Shown here piece after piece: positions 37,751-46,794 of a stretch of 64,000 nucleotides of DNA. A program made the translations under genes and the position numbers. Source of the DNA: Demequina phytophila (lineage in GTDB: Bacteria > Actinomycetota > Actinomycetes > Actinomycetales > Demequinaceae); NCBI RefSeq assembly GCF_000971135.1, contig NZ_BBLW01000009.1, positions 62,001 to 126,000 on the forward strand, written 5' to 3'. The notes beneath the pieces were generated by a model. That model was not told the DNA's origin, did no database searches, and worked only from the letters and a program-made list of their open reading frames with translations. How positions within the stretch are numbered: the first letter of the stretch is position 1; every line of letters starts with the position of its first letter.

Positions 37751-39019
37751 GTGTCGAACACGCTGGTCGAGCGCAACCGCGAGCGCGCGGAGCGCTCGCA
37801 CGGACCCATCCGGCGCATCGTCACCCTGATCGGACCCGCGTTCGTCGCGGCGGTGGCGTACGTGGACCCCGGCAACGTCGCCGCCAACCTCACGGCGGGT
37901 GCGGAGTACGGCTACCTGCTCGTGTGGGTGCTGGTCGCGTCCAACCTCATGGCGGTGCTCATCCAGTACACGTCCGCCAAGCTCGGCCTGGTCACCGGAC
38001 ACTCCATGCCCGAGCTGCTGCGCGGCCGCCTGGGCCGCCGCGGTCGCCTTGCGTACTGGGCGCAGGCGGAGGTGGTCGCCGCGATGACGGACCTCGCGGA
38101 GGTCATCGGCGGCGCGCTCGCGCTGTACCTGCTGTTCGACCTGCCGCTGGTGCTGGGCGGCCTCATCGTGGGGCTCGTCTCGCTGGGCCTGCTCGCGGTG
38201 CAGAGCCGCCGCGGCCAGCGCCAGTTCGAGATGGTCATCATGGGGCTGCTCGCGGTGATCGCGATCGGGTTCATGGCCGGTCTCGCGGTCTCGGACACGG
38301 ACTGGGGCGGGGCGGCGGCGGGACTGGTGCCGCGCTTCGAGGGACCGGGCACGGTGCTGCTGGCGGCGTCGATGCTGGGCGCGACGGTGATGCCGCACGT
38401 GATCTACCTGCACTCGTCGCTCGCGCGCGACCGGCACGGCGTCGGCCACGACAAGCCCAAGCTCGCCCGCCTGCTCCACGCCACCAAGTGGGATGTGGGG
38501 CTGTCGCTGCTCATCGCGGGCTCCGTCAACATCGCGATGCTGCTGCTCGCCGCCGGGAGCCTGCGCGGCGTCGAGGGCACCGACTCGATCGAGGGCGCGC
38601 ACGCCGCGATCGAGTCCGCGCTCGGGCCCGTCATCGCGGGCGCGTTCGCGGTGGGCCTGCTCGCCTCGGGCCTCGCGTCCACGTCGGTGGGCTGCTACGC
38701 CGGCTCGGCGATCATGGGCGGGCTGCTGCACCGTCACATCCCCGTGTGGTTGCGGCGCTCCATCACGCTCATCCCCGCGCTGGTGCTCCTCGGCGCCGGC
38801 GCGAACCCCACCTGGGCGCTGGTGATCTCGCAGGTGGTGCTCAGCCTGGGCATCCCGTTCGCGGCCGTCCCGCTGGTGCGGCTCACCTCCGACAGGGCGG
38901 TGATGGGCGAGCACGCGAACTCCCTGCGCGTGAAGGCGGTCGCGTGGACCGTGGTGGGGCTGATCGTCGCCCTGAACATCGCGCTGCTCGCGCTCACGCT
39001 GCGCGGCGGGGGAGCGTGA
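37751..39019 (+). CDS. mntH: Nramp family divalent metal transporter
   Basis: The protein has 422 residues and about eleven membrane helices. The helix-1 metal-binding motif DPGN is near 38-41 and the helix-6 MPHVIYLHSS near 216, both diagnostic of Nramp. It is most likely proton-coupled manganese (or iron) import. The GTG start has a GGAGG ribosome site. A DtxR/MntR-like box covers the promoter, consistent with metal-dependent repression. Confidence 0.93.
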   Translation: MSNTLVERNRERAERSHGPIRRIVTLIGPAFVAAVAYVDPGNVAANLTAGAEYGYLLVWVLVASNLMAVLIQYTSAKLGLVTGHSMPELLRGRLGRRGRLAYWAQAEVVAAMTDLAEVIGGALALYLLFDLPLVLGGLIVGLVSLGLLAVQSRRGQRQFEMVIMGLLAVIAIGFMAGLAVSDTDWGGAAAGLVPRFEGPGTVLLAASMLGATVMPHVIYLHSSLARDRHGVGHDKPKLARLLHATKWDVGLSLLIAGSVNIAMLLLAAGSLRGVEGTDSIEGAHAAIESALGPVIAGAFAVGLLASGLASTSVGCYAGSAIMGGLLHRHIPVWLRRSITLIPALVLLGAGANPTWALVISQVVLSLGIPFAAVPLVRLTSDRAVMGEHANSLRVKAVAWTVVGLIVALNIALLALTLRGGGA

Positions 39020-39029
39020 CGGGGCTCAC

Positions 39030-39035
39030 TAGAAT
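39030..39035 (+). promoter_or_regulatory. -10 box giving leaderless hisC mRNA
   Basis: TAGAAT ends 6 bases before the hisC ATG. It lies 10 bases after the transporter gene stop, so the his genes have their own promoter. Confidence 0.65.
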
Positions 39036-39041
39036 CGCCCC

Positions 39042-40136
39042 ATGACCCTGCCGATCCGCCCCGACCTCGCCGGGCTCGAGCCGTACGGCGCGCCTCAGCT
39101 CGAGGTGGCCGCCCGTCTCAACGTCAACGAGAACCCGTACTCGCCGCCGGACGCCGTGGTCGACGCGATCGCATCCGCCGTGCGCAAGGCCGCGGAGGGC
39201 CTCAACCGCTATCCGGACCGCGACTTCCTGGGCCTGCGTCAGGACCTCGCGACGTACCTCGCGGCGGAGAGCCACGTGGACTTCCTCGAGGCGCGCAACA
39301 TCTGGGCCGCCAACGGCTCCAACGAGGTCATGCTGCACCTGCATCAGGCGTTCGGCGGCCCGGGACGCACCGTGCTGAGCTTCGCGCCCACCTACTCGAT
39401 GTACCCCGAGTACGCGCGCGACACCCTCACCGAGTACGTGACGTTCCCGCGCAGCGACGACTTCACGCTCGACATCGAGGCCGCTGCCGCGGCGATCCGC
39501 GAGACGCACCCGGTCATGGTGATCGTCGCGAGCCCCAACAACCCCACCGGCACCGCGCTGCCCCTCGCCCACGTGGAGGCGCTGCTCGCGGCCGCCTCGG
39601 ACGTGCCGGGCGGCTGCATCGTCGTGGTGGACGAGGCCTACGCGGAGTTCCGTCGCCGCGGCGTCCCCAGCGCCGCGACCCTGCTGCCTGACCACCCGCA
39701 CCTCGCGGTGAGCCGCACCATGTCGAAGGCGTTCGCGCTCGCGGGCGGACGGCTGGGCTACCTCGCGGCGCACGAGGAGGTCATCGATGCCCTGCGGATC
39801 GTCCGCCTGCCGTACCACCTCAGCGGCGTGACGCAGGCGACCGCCCGCGCGGCGCTGGCCCACCACCGCGACCTCCAGGCCCAGGTCGACGAGATCCGCG
39901 CCGAGCGCGACGACACCGTCGCCTGGCTGCGCGAGCAGGGCTACACGGTCGCGGACACGGACGCGAACTTCGCGCTGTTCGGCCCGTTCGAGGATCGTGA
40001 GAGGGTATTCCAGGGCCTGCTGGAGCGCGGCGTTCTCATCCGCGTCACGGGCCCCGAGGGTTGGCTGCGGGTGTCGATCGGCACGCCGCAGGAGATGGCG
40101 CTGTTCCGCAGCGCCCTGCTGGAGGTCACCGCATGA
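39042..40136 (+). CDS. hisC: Histidinol-phosphate aminotransferase HisC
   Basis: The protein has 364 residues, a fold-type I PLP enzyme. LNVNENPY near 21-28, [11 protein letters not shown] near 165, DEAYAEF near 199 and [13 protein letters not shown] near 228 (with the PLP lysine) match HisC. It converts imidazole acetol phosphate to histidinol phosphate. It overlaps hisB by 4 bases. Confidence 0.96.
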   Translation: MTLPIRPDLAGLEPYGAPQLEVAARLNVNENPYSPPDAVVDAIASAVRKAAEGLNRYPDRDFLGLRQDLATYLAAESHVDFLEARNIWAANGSNEVMLHLHQAFGGPGRTVLSFAPTYSMYPEYARDTLTEYVTFPRSDDFTLDIEAAAAAIRETHPVMVIVASPNNPTGTALPLAHVEALLAAASDVPGGCIVVVDEAYAEFRRRGVPSAATLLPDHPHLAVSRTMSKAFALAGGRLGYLAAHEEVIDALRIVRLPYHLSGVTQATARAALAHHRDLQAQVDEIRAERDDTVAWLREQGYTVADTDANFALFGPFEDRERVFQGLLERGVLIRVTGPEGWLRVSIGTPQEMALFRSALLEVTA

Positions 40137-40732
40137 GCCGCACCGGTCGCGTCGAGCGCACCACGTCCGAGTCCTCCGTCCTGGTCGAGCTCGACCTCGA
40201 CGGCTCGGGCCGCACGGAGATCAGCACGGGCGTGCCGTTCTACGACCACATGCTCACCGCGCTCGGCAAGCACTCCCTCATGGACCTCACCGTCCGCGCC
40301 ACGGGCGACATCCACATCGACTCGCACCACACGGTCGAGGACGTCGCGATCTGCATCGGCGAGGCGCTCAAGCAGGCGCTCGGCGACAAGGCCGGCATCT
40401 CCCGCTTCGGTGACGCCCTGGTCCCGCTCGACGAGGCCCTCGCGCAGTGCGTCGTCGACGTCTCCGGCCGCCCCTACTTCGTGCACGTCGGCGAGCCCGT
40501 GGGCCAGGCGACGCACCTGATCGGCGGCAACTTCGCGGGCTCCCTCACGGGCCACGCGCTCGAGTCCATCGCGCACCACGCGGGCATCTGCGTGCACATG
40601 CGCGTGCTCGCCGGCCGCGACCCGCACCACATCGTGGAGGCGCAGTTCAAGGCGCTCGCCCGCGCGCTGCGCTTCGCGGTCGCGACGGACCCGCGCGTCG
40701 AGGGCATCCCGTCGACGAAGGGCGCGCTTTGA
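40133..40732 (+). CDS. hisB: Imidazoleglycerol-phosphate dehydratase HisB
   Basis: The protein has 199 residues, the monofunctional form. The metal-binding motifs are present: FYDHML near 36, [11 protein letters not shown] near 62-72, and later HHAGICVHM and the second DPHHIVEA. It dehydrates IGP in histidine synthesis. Its stop overlaps the TTG start of the next gene. Confidence 0.97.
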   Translation: MSRTGRVERTTSESSVLVELDLDGSGRTEISTGVPFYDHMLTALGKHSLMDLTVRATGDIHIDSHHTVEDVAICIGEALKQALGDKAGISRFGDALVPLDEALAQCVVDVSGRPYFVHVGEPVGQATHLIGGNFAGSLTGHALESIAHHAGICVHMRVLAGRDPHHIVEAQFKALARALRFAVATDPRVEGIPSTKGAL

Positions 40733-41178
40733 CCGACGTCGCCCTGCTGCTCACCCCGATCCCGAACCCGCGCTTCCTCACGGCGCTGTGCGCGCTGCAC
40801 AAGGTGCGGGGGCGCGTGCTCGAGACCAGCGGCGGACCCATCGCCGTGCTGGACCATGCGACGGCAGGGTCCGCGCGGCACGCCGCCCGGGCGCTGTCCG
40901 GCTTCGTCAAGGGCGCCGAGTTCCTGCTCGCGGAGAGCCGTGACGGCAACGTGAAGGTCGAGCTGTGGAAGGCGGGCGCGATGGAGCGGGAGCTCCCCGC
41001 GGGCCTCGCGCTCGCGGACGCGCCCGGCGTGGTGACCACGCTCCTCACCGGCGCGCAGACCCTCGACCAGGTGGCCGAGACCCACGAGCAGAAGGTCCAA
41101 TCGACCGACATGGGGCGCGTGAAGGCGTACCGCGAGCTGCTCAGGGAGACCAAGGCGCTGAAGAAGGCGCAGTCATGA
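40729..41178 (+). CDS. Unknown protein encoded between hisB and hisH
   Basis: The protein has 149 residues from a TTG that overlaps the hisB stop; the 3' end overlaps hisH by 4 bases, so it is fully embedded in the his run. It is soluble and alpha/beta in appearance, with a hydrophobic strand at the start ([11 protein letters not shown]), a central [15 protein letters not shown], and a C-terminal helix rich in Lys/Glu. I do not recognise the family and see no catalytic motif. Coupling suggests a role with HisH/HisB, but this is inference. Confidence 0.8.
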   Translation: MTDVALLLTPIPNPRFLTALCALHKVRGRVLETSGGPIAVLDHATAGSARHAARALSGFVKGAEFLLAESRDGNVKVELWKAGAMERELPAGLALADAPGVVTTLLTGAQTLDQVAETHEQKVQSTDMGRVKAYRELLRETKALKKAQS

Positions 41179-41831
41179 CCCGGCCGCTCGTGTGCGTGTT
41201 CGACTACGGCTTCGGCAACGTCCGCTCCGCCACGCGCGCCCTCGAGCACGTGGGGGCGCGCGTCGAGCTCACCTCCGACCGCGTGGTCGCGGAGAACGCC
41301 GACGGCCTGGTGGTCCCGGGCGTGGGCGCCTTCGCGGCCGTCATGGACGGGCTGCGCGCCGCGCGCGGCGACCAGATCGTGGGTCGCCGCCTGTCCGGCG
41401 GCCGCCCCGTGCTGGGCATCTGCGTGGGCATGCAGGTGATGTTCGAGCGCGGCGTCGAGCACGGCACCGAGTCCGAGGGCCTCGACCAGTGGCCCGGCGT
41501 GGTCGAGCTGCTGCAGACGCCCGTCGTGCCCAACATGGGCTGGGCGCACGTCGAGGCGCCTGCGGACACGCGGTTGTTCGCCGGCGTCGAGGACGAGCGC
41601 TTCTACTTCGTCCACTCGTACGGCGCCCGCGAGTTCCCGCTGGGCACCACCGAGGACACCGGCCGCTTCGCCGCGCCCCTCGTCACCTGGTCGACCGCCG
41701 GCTCGGGCGACGGTGAGGACCGCTTCGTCGCCGCCGTCGAGAACGGCCCGCTGAGCGCCACCCAGTTCCACCCCGAGAAGTCCGGCGAGGCCGGCCTCCA
41801 GCTGCTCCGCAACTGGGTGACGTCGCTCTGA
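41175..41831 (+). CDS. hisH: Imidazole glycerol phosphate synthase glutaminase subunit HisH
   Basis: The protein has 218 residues of the class I glutamine amidotransferase type. The nucleophile is in [10 protein letters not shown] near 80 (usually GICLGMQ), and the His-Glu pair in QFHPEKSG near 196-203. It supplies ammonia to HisF. Its partner hisF is not in this window; the next gene is priA and then an unrelated lipoprotein. Confidence 0.96.
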   Translation: MTRPLVCVFDYGFGNVRSATRALEHVGARVELTSDRVVAENADGLVVPGVGAFAAVMDGLRAARGDQIVGRRLSGGRPVLGICVGMQVMFERGVEHGTESEGLDQWPGVVELLQTPVVPNMGWAHVEAPADTRLFAGVEDERFYFVHSYGAREFPLGTTEDTGRFAAPLVTWSTAGSGDGEDRFVAAVENGPLSATQFHPEKSGEAGLQLLRNWVTSL

Positions 41832-41869
41832 CCGACGTGACCCCCGCATCGTCCCCCCGAGAGGAAACC

Positions 41870-42607
41870 ATGACCGAGACCCCCCGCCTCGAGCTTCTGC
41901 CCGCCGTCGACGTCGCGGACGGCCAGGCCGTCCGCCTCACGCAGGGCGAGGCCGGCTCCGAGACCGGCTACGGCGACCCGCTGGCCGCGGCGCTCGACTG
42001 GGTGAACGGCGGCGCGGAGTGGATCCACCTGGTGGACCTCGACGCGGCGTTCGGTCGCGGCTCGAACGCGGAGCTCCTGGCAGACGTGGTGAAGGCGGTG
42101 GACGTCAAGGTCGAGATGAGCGGCGGCATCCGCGACGACGAGTCGCTCGAGCGCGCCCTCGCCACCGGCTGCGCCCGTGTCAACCTGGGCACCGCGGCGC
42201 TCGAGAACCCCGAGTGGACCGCCCGCGCGATCGACCGCCACGGCGACCGCATCGCGGTGGGCCTCGACGTCCGCGGCACCACGCTGGCCGGCCGCGGCTG
42301 GACGCGTGACGGCGGAGACCTGTGGGAGGTGCTCGCGCGCCTCGACGCCGCCGGTTGCGCCCGCTACGTGGTCACCGACGTCAAGAAGGACGGCATGCTG
42401 TCCGGCCCGAACCTCGAGCTGCTGCAGCAGGTGTGCGAGGCCACCTCCGCGCCCGTGGTCGCGTCGGGCGGCATCAGCTCGCTCGAGGACATCGCCGCGC
42501 TGCGCACCCTCACCGCCTCCGGCATCGAGGGCGCGATCGTGGGCAAGGCGCTCTACAACGGCAACTTCACGCTCCCGCAGGCGCTCGACGTCGCCGGGCG
42601 CCCGTAG
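41870..42607 (+). CDS. priA: Phosphoribosyl isomerase PriA (HisA/TrpF)
   Basis: The protein has 245 residues and a (beta/alpha)8 fold. [19 protein letters not shown] starts the barrel with the first catalytic Asp (about 11), and [18 protein letters not shown] near 128 holds the second catalytic Asp. The RGWT segment is typical of actinobacterial PriA enzymes, which serve both histidine and tryptophan pathways. The ATG has a GAGAGGAAA ribosome site. A GGGACGATGC decamer (reverse, 41846-41855) occupies the hisH-priA gap. Confidence 0.94.
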   Translation: MTETPRLELLPAVDVADGQAVRLTQGEAGSETGYGDPLAAALDWVNGGAEWIHLVDLDAAFGRGSNAELLADVVKAVDVKVEMSGGIRDDESLERALATGCARVNLGTAALENPEWTARAIDRHGDRIAVGLDVRGTTLAGRGWTRDGGDLWEVLARLDAAGCARYVVTDVKKDGMLSGPNLELLQQVCEATSAPVVASGGISSLEDIAALRTLTASGIEGAIVGKALYNGNFTLPQALDVAGRP

Positions 42608-42666
42608 CCTCCCGCCCCCCAACGCTTCGCGCGCGCCGCGCGTCTATCCTGCGAGAGGGAGGGACG

Positions 42667-43149
42667 ATGCGCGCTCTGGCGGTCCTGATGGCGGCGGCGA
42701 TGGTGCTGGCCGGGTGTGCGACGGCGTCCGACCCGGGCGGTGCGGCCGAGCCGACCGCGATCCCGACCCCGGGGTGCGAGGAGACGCGCGCGTACGACCG
42801 CGACGCGGACGTCACCGGCAGCATCCCGCTCGACGGTGAGATCGATGCGGCGTGGCTGTGCGTGTACTCGCCCTCGGACGTGTGGACCCTGGTCGACGGG
42901 CCCGCCACGATCGAGGACACGGACGCGCTGCGCGCGCTCGTCGACGGGTTCGAGCCCGCCGACCCGGGCGCTCCGTGCACCATGGAGCTCGGCCCGGAGT
43001 ACCTGGTGACGGCGGTGAGCGGCACCGAGGTCACGTCGATCGTCCTTGAGGCGTACGGCTGCCGCTGGGCACGACTCGACGGATCGGCGGACGTGTTCTC
43101 CACGCCGGACGGCGCGATCGCCGACCTCGAGGCGCTCGCGGGCCTGTGA
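42667..43149 (+). CDS. Small lipoprotein of unknown function
   Basis: The protein has 160 residues. A signal peptide ends at the lipobox VLAGC, with the lipidated Cys at 17. The mature part contains three more Cys (PGCEE, WLCVY and APCTM), plus YGCRW near the end, and an acidic composition. No family is recognised. The start region overlaps an exact copy of the repeat: GGGACGATGC contains the ATG, and its GGGA also extends the ribosome site. Confidence 0.84.
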   Translation: MRALAVLMAAAMVLAGCATASDPGGAAEPTAIPTPGCEETRAYDRDADVTGSIPLDGEIDAAWLCVYSPSDVWTLVDGPATIEDTDALRALVDGFEPADPGAPCTMELGPEYLVTAVSGTEVTSIVLEAYGCRWARLDGSADVFSTPDGAIADLEALAGL

Positions 43150-43175
43150 GGGGCCGGAGCGTCGGACCCTGCCCC

Positions 43176-43181
43176 TAGCAT
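43176..43181 (+). promoter_or_regulatory. -10 box giving leaderless sseB-like mRNA
   Basis: TAGCAT ends 6 bases before the ATG of the next gene. Confidence 0.55.
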
Positions 43182-43187
43182 GGAGCC

Positions 43188-43913
43188 ATGAGCGAGTCCG
43201 AGCCCCGCAAGGAGATCCCCGAGTCGATCTTCGCGGATGACGACGGCAGCGCGGACGCGCGGCTCGCGCAGGCCCTGATCCGCTACTCGCACGGCAAGGC
43301 CCCGCTGCTCGACGTGGTCGACGCGCTTGCCTACGCGCGCGTCCTCATCCCGGTGATGGCATCGGGGGAGAAGCGTGTGATCGGCAAGCATGGGCTCGAG
43401 CAGGACGAGGTCGCCTCGACGGGCGTGGTCGCCGTCGAGATGCCCGACGGCCGTACCGCGCTGCCCGTGTTCACGGACGTCGACGCGATGCGCGCGTGGA
43501 ACGAGCGCGCCCGCCCTATCCCCGCTGAGGGGCCCCGTGCGGCGCTCGCCGCGGCGGCGGAGGGGTGGAGCAGCCTGGTCCTCAACCCCGGCATGGAGAC
43601 GGTGCTCATCCCGCGCCCCGCGGTGTGGTCGCTGGGCCAGGGCGAGCCGTGGCGGCCCGCGGTGGTCGAGGGAGAGGTGGCCGCGGACATCCGCGCGGCC
43701 GTTCAGGAGTCCGTCGCGCTCGACGGATCGCTTCGCGGCGTGGATGCCGTCCCCGGGCGCGGTGCCGAGATCGCGGTGGTGCTCCGCCTGGTGCCCGGGC
43801 TCACCCAGCCGGAGCTCGACGCCGTGATCGAGCGCGTCCAGCACGAGCTCGCCCGGTCGGCGGTGGTCGCGCAACGCGTCGACAGCGTCGAGCTGCGCCT
43901 CGCGCAGGCCTGA
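43188..43913 (+). CDS. SseB family protein
   Basis: The protein has 241 residues. The N-terminal half carries the SseB domain, with AYARVLIPVMA and an LPVFTDVDAMRAWNE core near 90-105. A C-terminal half of the SseB_C type (about 165-240) follows. SseB domain proteins are widespread in actinobacteria, often near ribosomal or his genes; their biochemical role is not established. Its 3' end converges on the leftward protease operon with only 22 bases between stops. Confidence 0.85.
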   Translation: MSESEPRKEIPESIFADDDGSADARLAQALIRYSHGKAPLLDVVDALAYARVLIPVMASGEKRVIGKHGLEQDEVASTGVVAVEMPDGRTALPVFTDVDAMRAWNERARPIPAEGPRAALAAAAEGWSSLVLNPGMETVLIPRPAVWSLGQGEPWRPAVVEGEVAADIRAAVQESVALDGSLRGVDAVPGRGAEIAVVLRLVPGLTQPELDAVIERVQHELARSAVVAQRVDSVELRLAQA

Positions 43914-43935
43914 TCCCGCCCGCCCGGGCGCGCGC

Positions 43936-44649
43936 TCAGCAGGTCGTGTCGACCGTGGTGCGCGGCGCATCGTCCTCGAGGAAGGCCTCGAGGCGCGGCA
44001 GGGTGACGGCGCCGGCGAAGTCCTCGCCGTCCGAGGAGAAGACCACGCCCACCACGTCGCCGGCCGCGTCGGTGAGCGGCGAGCCCGAGTTTCCCTCGCG
44101 CGCGAGCACCTCGACGAAGTAGATCTCCGCCCCGTCCCGGTCGAGCGCGTTCTCGCGCAGCCCGCGATACGGACCGGTGCGCGACGCGAGCGGGCCGCCG
44201 AGCGCGAAGCCCGACACGGTGAGCGGGTCGCCCACCGCCGGCTCCTCGGTCGCGAGGGTGGCCGCCTCGGGGAAGGCGCCGTCGATGGTGAGGAGCGCGA
44301 GGTCGTCGTCCCGTGAGTACTCGGCGGCGGTGACGTGGTACTCGCGTCCCTGATAGTCGGTGAGCTCGATGACGGTGGTGGCGCGGACCACGTGTCGGTT
44401 GGTGACGGCGTGGGTCTCGTCGAGCATCCACGCGGTGCCGTTGCGGTAGGAATCGCACGCGACCGCCCACACCCGCAGCGCCACCCGCTCGCCGCGGGTG
44501 AAGCCGTCGCCCTGTTGCGGGGCGGTCGAGGGCTCGGCGGGAGTGGGCGTCGCATAGGGCGGGGGAGACAGCGGCACGCACGCGGCGAGGGTGAGGGCCG
44601 CCGCGAGGGTCGCGGCGAGCGCGGGGACGCCAGGACGCCGACTCCTCAT
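43936..44649 (-). CDS. Trypsin-like serine protease lipoprotein (copy B)
   Basis: The protein has 237 residues. A signal peptide ends at LAAC (lipid Cys at 24), followed by a Pro/Thr-rich linker and an S1-type domain. The triad is visible: His in NRHVV near 86, Asp in DDLALLTI near 112, Ser in GNSGSP near 187. One Cys sits just before the His motif and one is the last residue, a likely disulfide. It is the last gene of a coupled leftward operon and a paralogue of 45191-45940. Confidence 0.86.
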   Translation of the reverse strand: MRSRRPGVPALAATLAAALTLAACVPLSPPPYATPTPAEPSTAPQQGDGFTRGERVALRVWAVACDSYRNGTAWMLDETHAVTNRHVVRATTVIELTDYQGREYHVTAAEYSRDDDLALLTIDGAFPEAATLATEEPAVGDPLTVSGFALGGPLASRTGPYRGLRENALDRDGAEIYFVEVLAREGNSGSPLTDAAGDVVGVVFSSDGEDFAGAVTLPRLEAFLEDDAPRTTVDTTC

Positions 44650-44654
44650 GCGGA

Positions 44655-45194
44655 TCAGCCGTGCTTCGCCTGGAAGCTCACGTACGCCGCGGCCACCTCG
44701 GAGCAGAAGTCGCGGATCGACTGCTCGGACTCGTCGACGCTCGACGCGACGTAGCGGTCGATGTTCCTGAGCACGTCGAAGTGCTCCGACTGCGCGTCGA
44801 CGCAGTGCTGGTACGCGTCCACGATGTCCTCGAGCTCCTCGACCAGCTCGGTGCCCTGGGCACCCTGGTTCACCGCGGAGGAGTACTCCTCCTTGAGCTG
44901 CGCGAGCTGCTCCTTCGCGCCCTCGAGCTCGGACAGGCGAGCGTTCTGGTCGGAGACCTCGTCGACCAGCGTGTCGACGCGGTCGCGCAGGTCCGCGTTC
45001 TGCGCCTCCCAGTTCCCGCGCGCCGTCGCGAGCAGGCCCACCGCGACGGCGAGGCCCACCAGCGCGGCGAGCGTCACGGCGAGCGCGATCGCGAGGCCGC
45101 GGCGTCGGCGCGGTCGGGAGATGCCGGTCGAGGAGTCGGCCCCGGCCGGGCCGTCACCCGGCTCGACCGGTTCCCCGTGCTCCGGCTCCGTCAC
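44655..45194 (-). CDS. Single-pass membrane coiled-coil protein (copy B)
   Basis: The protein has 179 residues from the GTG overlapping the upstream protease stop. An acidic/Pro-rich cytoplasmic tail ends in a basic SRPRRRR segment. A membrane helix follows at about 32-55, then an extracytoplasmic coiled coil (about 60-115), and a helical C-terminal region with C-x-D near 125 and FC near 163 that ends FQAKHG. It is a paralogue of 45937-46794, with the same layout and Cys pair. No family name is recognised. Confidence 0.83.
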   Translation of the reverse strand: MTEPEHGEPVEPGDGPAGADSSTGISRPRRRRGLAIALAVTLAALVGLAVAVGLLATARGNWEAQNADLRDRVDTLVDEVSDQNARLSELEGAKEQLAQLKEEYSSAVNQGAQGTELVEELEDIVDAYQHCVDAQSEHFDVLRNIDRYVASSVDESEQSIRDFCSEVAAAYVSFQAKHG

Positions 45195-45940
45195 AGCCCG
45201 CCCGGGTTGGAGGAGGTGCAGCTCTGCTCGGGCACGAACAGCGACGCCTCGTCGAGCAGCGAGTTGAGCGTCGAGATGGGCACGATGAAGCTCTGGTCGG
45301 AGAAGTTCTTCGCGTAGATGACGCCCACCACGTGGCCGCTCTCGTCGAGCACGGGCGAGCCGGAGGAGCCCTCCTGGACCTTCGCGCTGGTCGCGAGGAC
45401 CGTGCCCACCGCGGCCTCGAGGGGGTCGGTGGTCGCGCCGAGCACCACGCCGGTGGTGGTGGTGAGCTCTCCGCCGTTGGGGTAGCCGACCACGGTGATG
45501 ACGTCGCCTTCGGTCGGGTCCTGCTGTGCGCGGAAGGCGTAGGACGTGCCGAGCGCCTCCTCGGTGGTGACGATCGCGATGTCCGCGACGGTGGTGGTCG
45601 ACGCGGCGGTCGCGGCGATCGACCGGCCGTCGTACGTGGTGAGGGTGATGCGCTTCGCGTCCTCCACCACGTGCCGGTTGGTGACCAGCGTGTGGTTGTC
45701 GAGCGCGAACCCGGTGCCCGTCGCGATGAATCCGCAGCCGACGTTGCGGACGCGCACGGTCATGCGCTGCGCCGCGGAGAACCCGTCGGGGGAGAGCACC
45801 ACCGAGCCGTCCCCCGGGGACACGGACGGGGCGGGCACGAAGTCCTCGGGCATGGCCCCCGGCTCCTGCGGGAGCGATGCGCAGCCGGTGAGCGTGAGGG
45901 CGGCGGCCAGGGTCGCACCCACGAGCGTCCTGCGGGTCAC
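45191..45940 (-). CDS. Trypsin-like serine protease lipoprotein (copy A)
   Basis: The protein has 249 residues from a GTG overlapping the previous gene (GTGA). A signal peptide ends at LTGC (lipid Cys at 21), then a short linker and an S1-type domain. The His is in NRHVV near 86, the Asp in VADIAIV near 113, and the Ser in GSSGSP near 187. A Cys before the His motif and one near the C-terminus (EQSC) match copy B. It is expected outside the membrane beside the coiled-coil proteins. Confidence 0.87.
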   Translation of the reverse strand: MTRRTLVGATLAAALTLTGCASLPQEPGAMPEDFVPAPSVSPGDGSVVLSPDGFSAAQRMTVRVRNVGCGFIATGTGFALDNHTLVTNRHVVEDAKRITLTTYDGRSIAATAASTTTVADIAIVTTEEALGTSYAFRAQQDPTEGDVITVVGYPNGGELTTTTGVVLGATTDPLEAAVGTVLATSAKVQEGSSGSPVLDESGHVVGVIYAKNFSDQSFIVPISTLNSLLDEASLFVPEQSCTSSNPGGL

Positions 45941-46794
45941 GGAGCCACCGACTGCTGGAACGCGACGTTGGCATCCGCGGCGGACTGGCACAGCTCGTCG
46001 ACGCTCGCGCGGAAGGCGCGCAGCTCCTTGGGCTTGATGTCGTCGGGGTTGTCGAGGTACTCGACCAGCTGCGTGTGGCCGTCGATGCAGCGGCTGAGCG
46101 ACGTCGCGACGGCGCTCGCGTTGGTGATGATCGTCTGGAGCGCGGCGATCTCCTCCTGCGCGTACGCGGCGTCGTCGCCCCACTGCGCGTTCTCGGCCTG
46201 GAGACGCGTCACCGTGTCCTTGGACGTGCTGAGCTGCTGCGACACCAGGTCGAGCTGGTCCTGCGTCACCGTGAGCGTGTCGCGCTCCTGCGCGAGCTCG
46301 GAGCCGATGTCGTAGTTCGCCTCGGTGATCGCGACGGCGCGCTCCTCCCACGCGTTCGAGACGCGCCACAGGTACGCGATGAGCGCGGAGGCGGCGAGCA
46401 GCAGCACGGTGAGCATCGCGACCACGACCACGAGGCCCACGGGCCGGGGACGATGCTCGATCGCGGGCTCCTCGTTGTCACCGGGCTCCGCGGCCGGGTG
46501 GGCGCTGTCGCTCGCGTCGTCCTCGTCCGTCACCACCGGGTCGGCGTCGTCGTCCTCGCCGAACGGGTGCGCGGCGTCGACGGTCGGCTTGGGCGCGCCG
46601 GCGCCCACGATCGGGATCTCGTCGGTGTCGACGTGGTCCGTGCGATCCGTGGGGTCGACCGGCCTGTCGGGGATCGCGGGAAGCGTCACGGGGAAGAAGG
46701 GGAGGCGGGGGACCGGGGTGCCCTCACGAGGGCTCGCCGCCGTAGCGAGGTCGCCGCTCGCGACGCCTCGACGGCTGTCCTCCCCAGTCGTCAC
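45937..46794 (-). CDS. Single-pass membrane coiled-coil protein (copy A)
   Basis: The protein has 285 residues from a GTG overlapping the stop of the DUF1844 gene. A long acidic, disordered cytoplasmic region (about 1-130) ends in HRPRP. One membrane helix follows at about 132-156, then an extracytoplasmic coiled coil (160-220), and a C-terminal helical region with C-x-D-x-H near 232 and LC near 270 ending VAFQQ. The C-terminal pattern matches copy B. A GGGACGATGC decamer lies in the disordered part at 46447-46456. Confidence 0.83.
   Translation of the reverse strand: MTTGEDSRRGVASGDLATAASPREGTPVPRLPFFPVTLPAIPDRPVDPTDRTDHVDTDEIPIVGAGAPKPTVDAAHPFGEDDDADPVVTDEDDASDSAHPAAEPGDNEEPAIEHRPRPVGLVVVVAMLTVLLLAASALIAYLWRVSNAWEERAVAITEANYDIGSELAQERDTLTVTQDQLDLVSQQLSTSKDTVTRLQAENAQWGDDAAYAQEEIAALQTIITNASAVATSLSRCIDGHTQLVEYLDNPDDIKPKELRAFRASVDELCQSAADANVAFQQSVAP

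Noticed and set aside
37562-38914. N-terminal extension of RecQ by about 450 codons
   Set aside because: It would read antisense through mntH, the metal-responsive operator and the divergent promoters; the ATG at 37561 has a -10 box at leaderless spacing.
43914-43935. Bidirectional terminator between the sseB-like and protease genes
   Set aside because: A CGCCCGGGCG palindrome is present, but it is short, has no loop and no T-run on either side.
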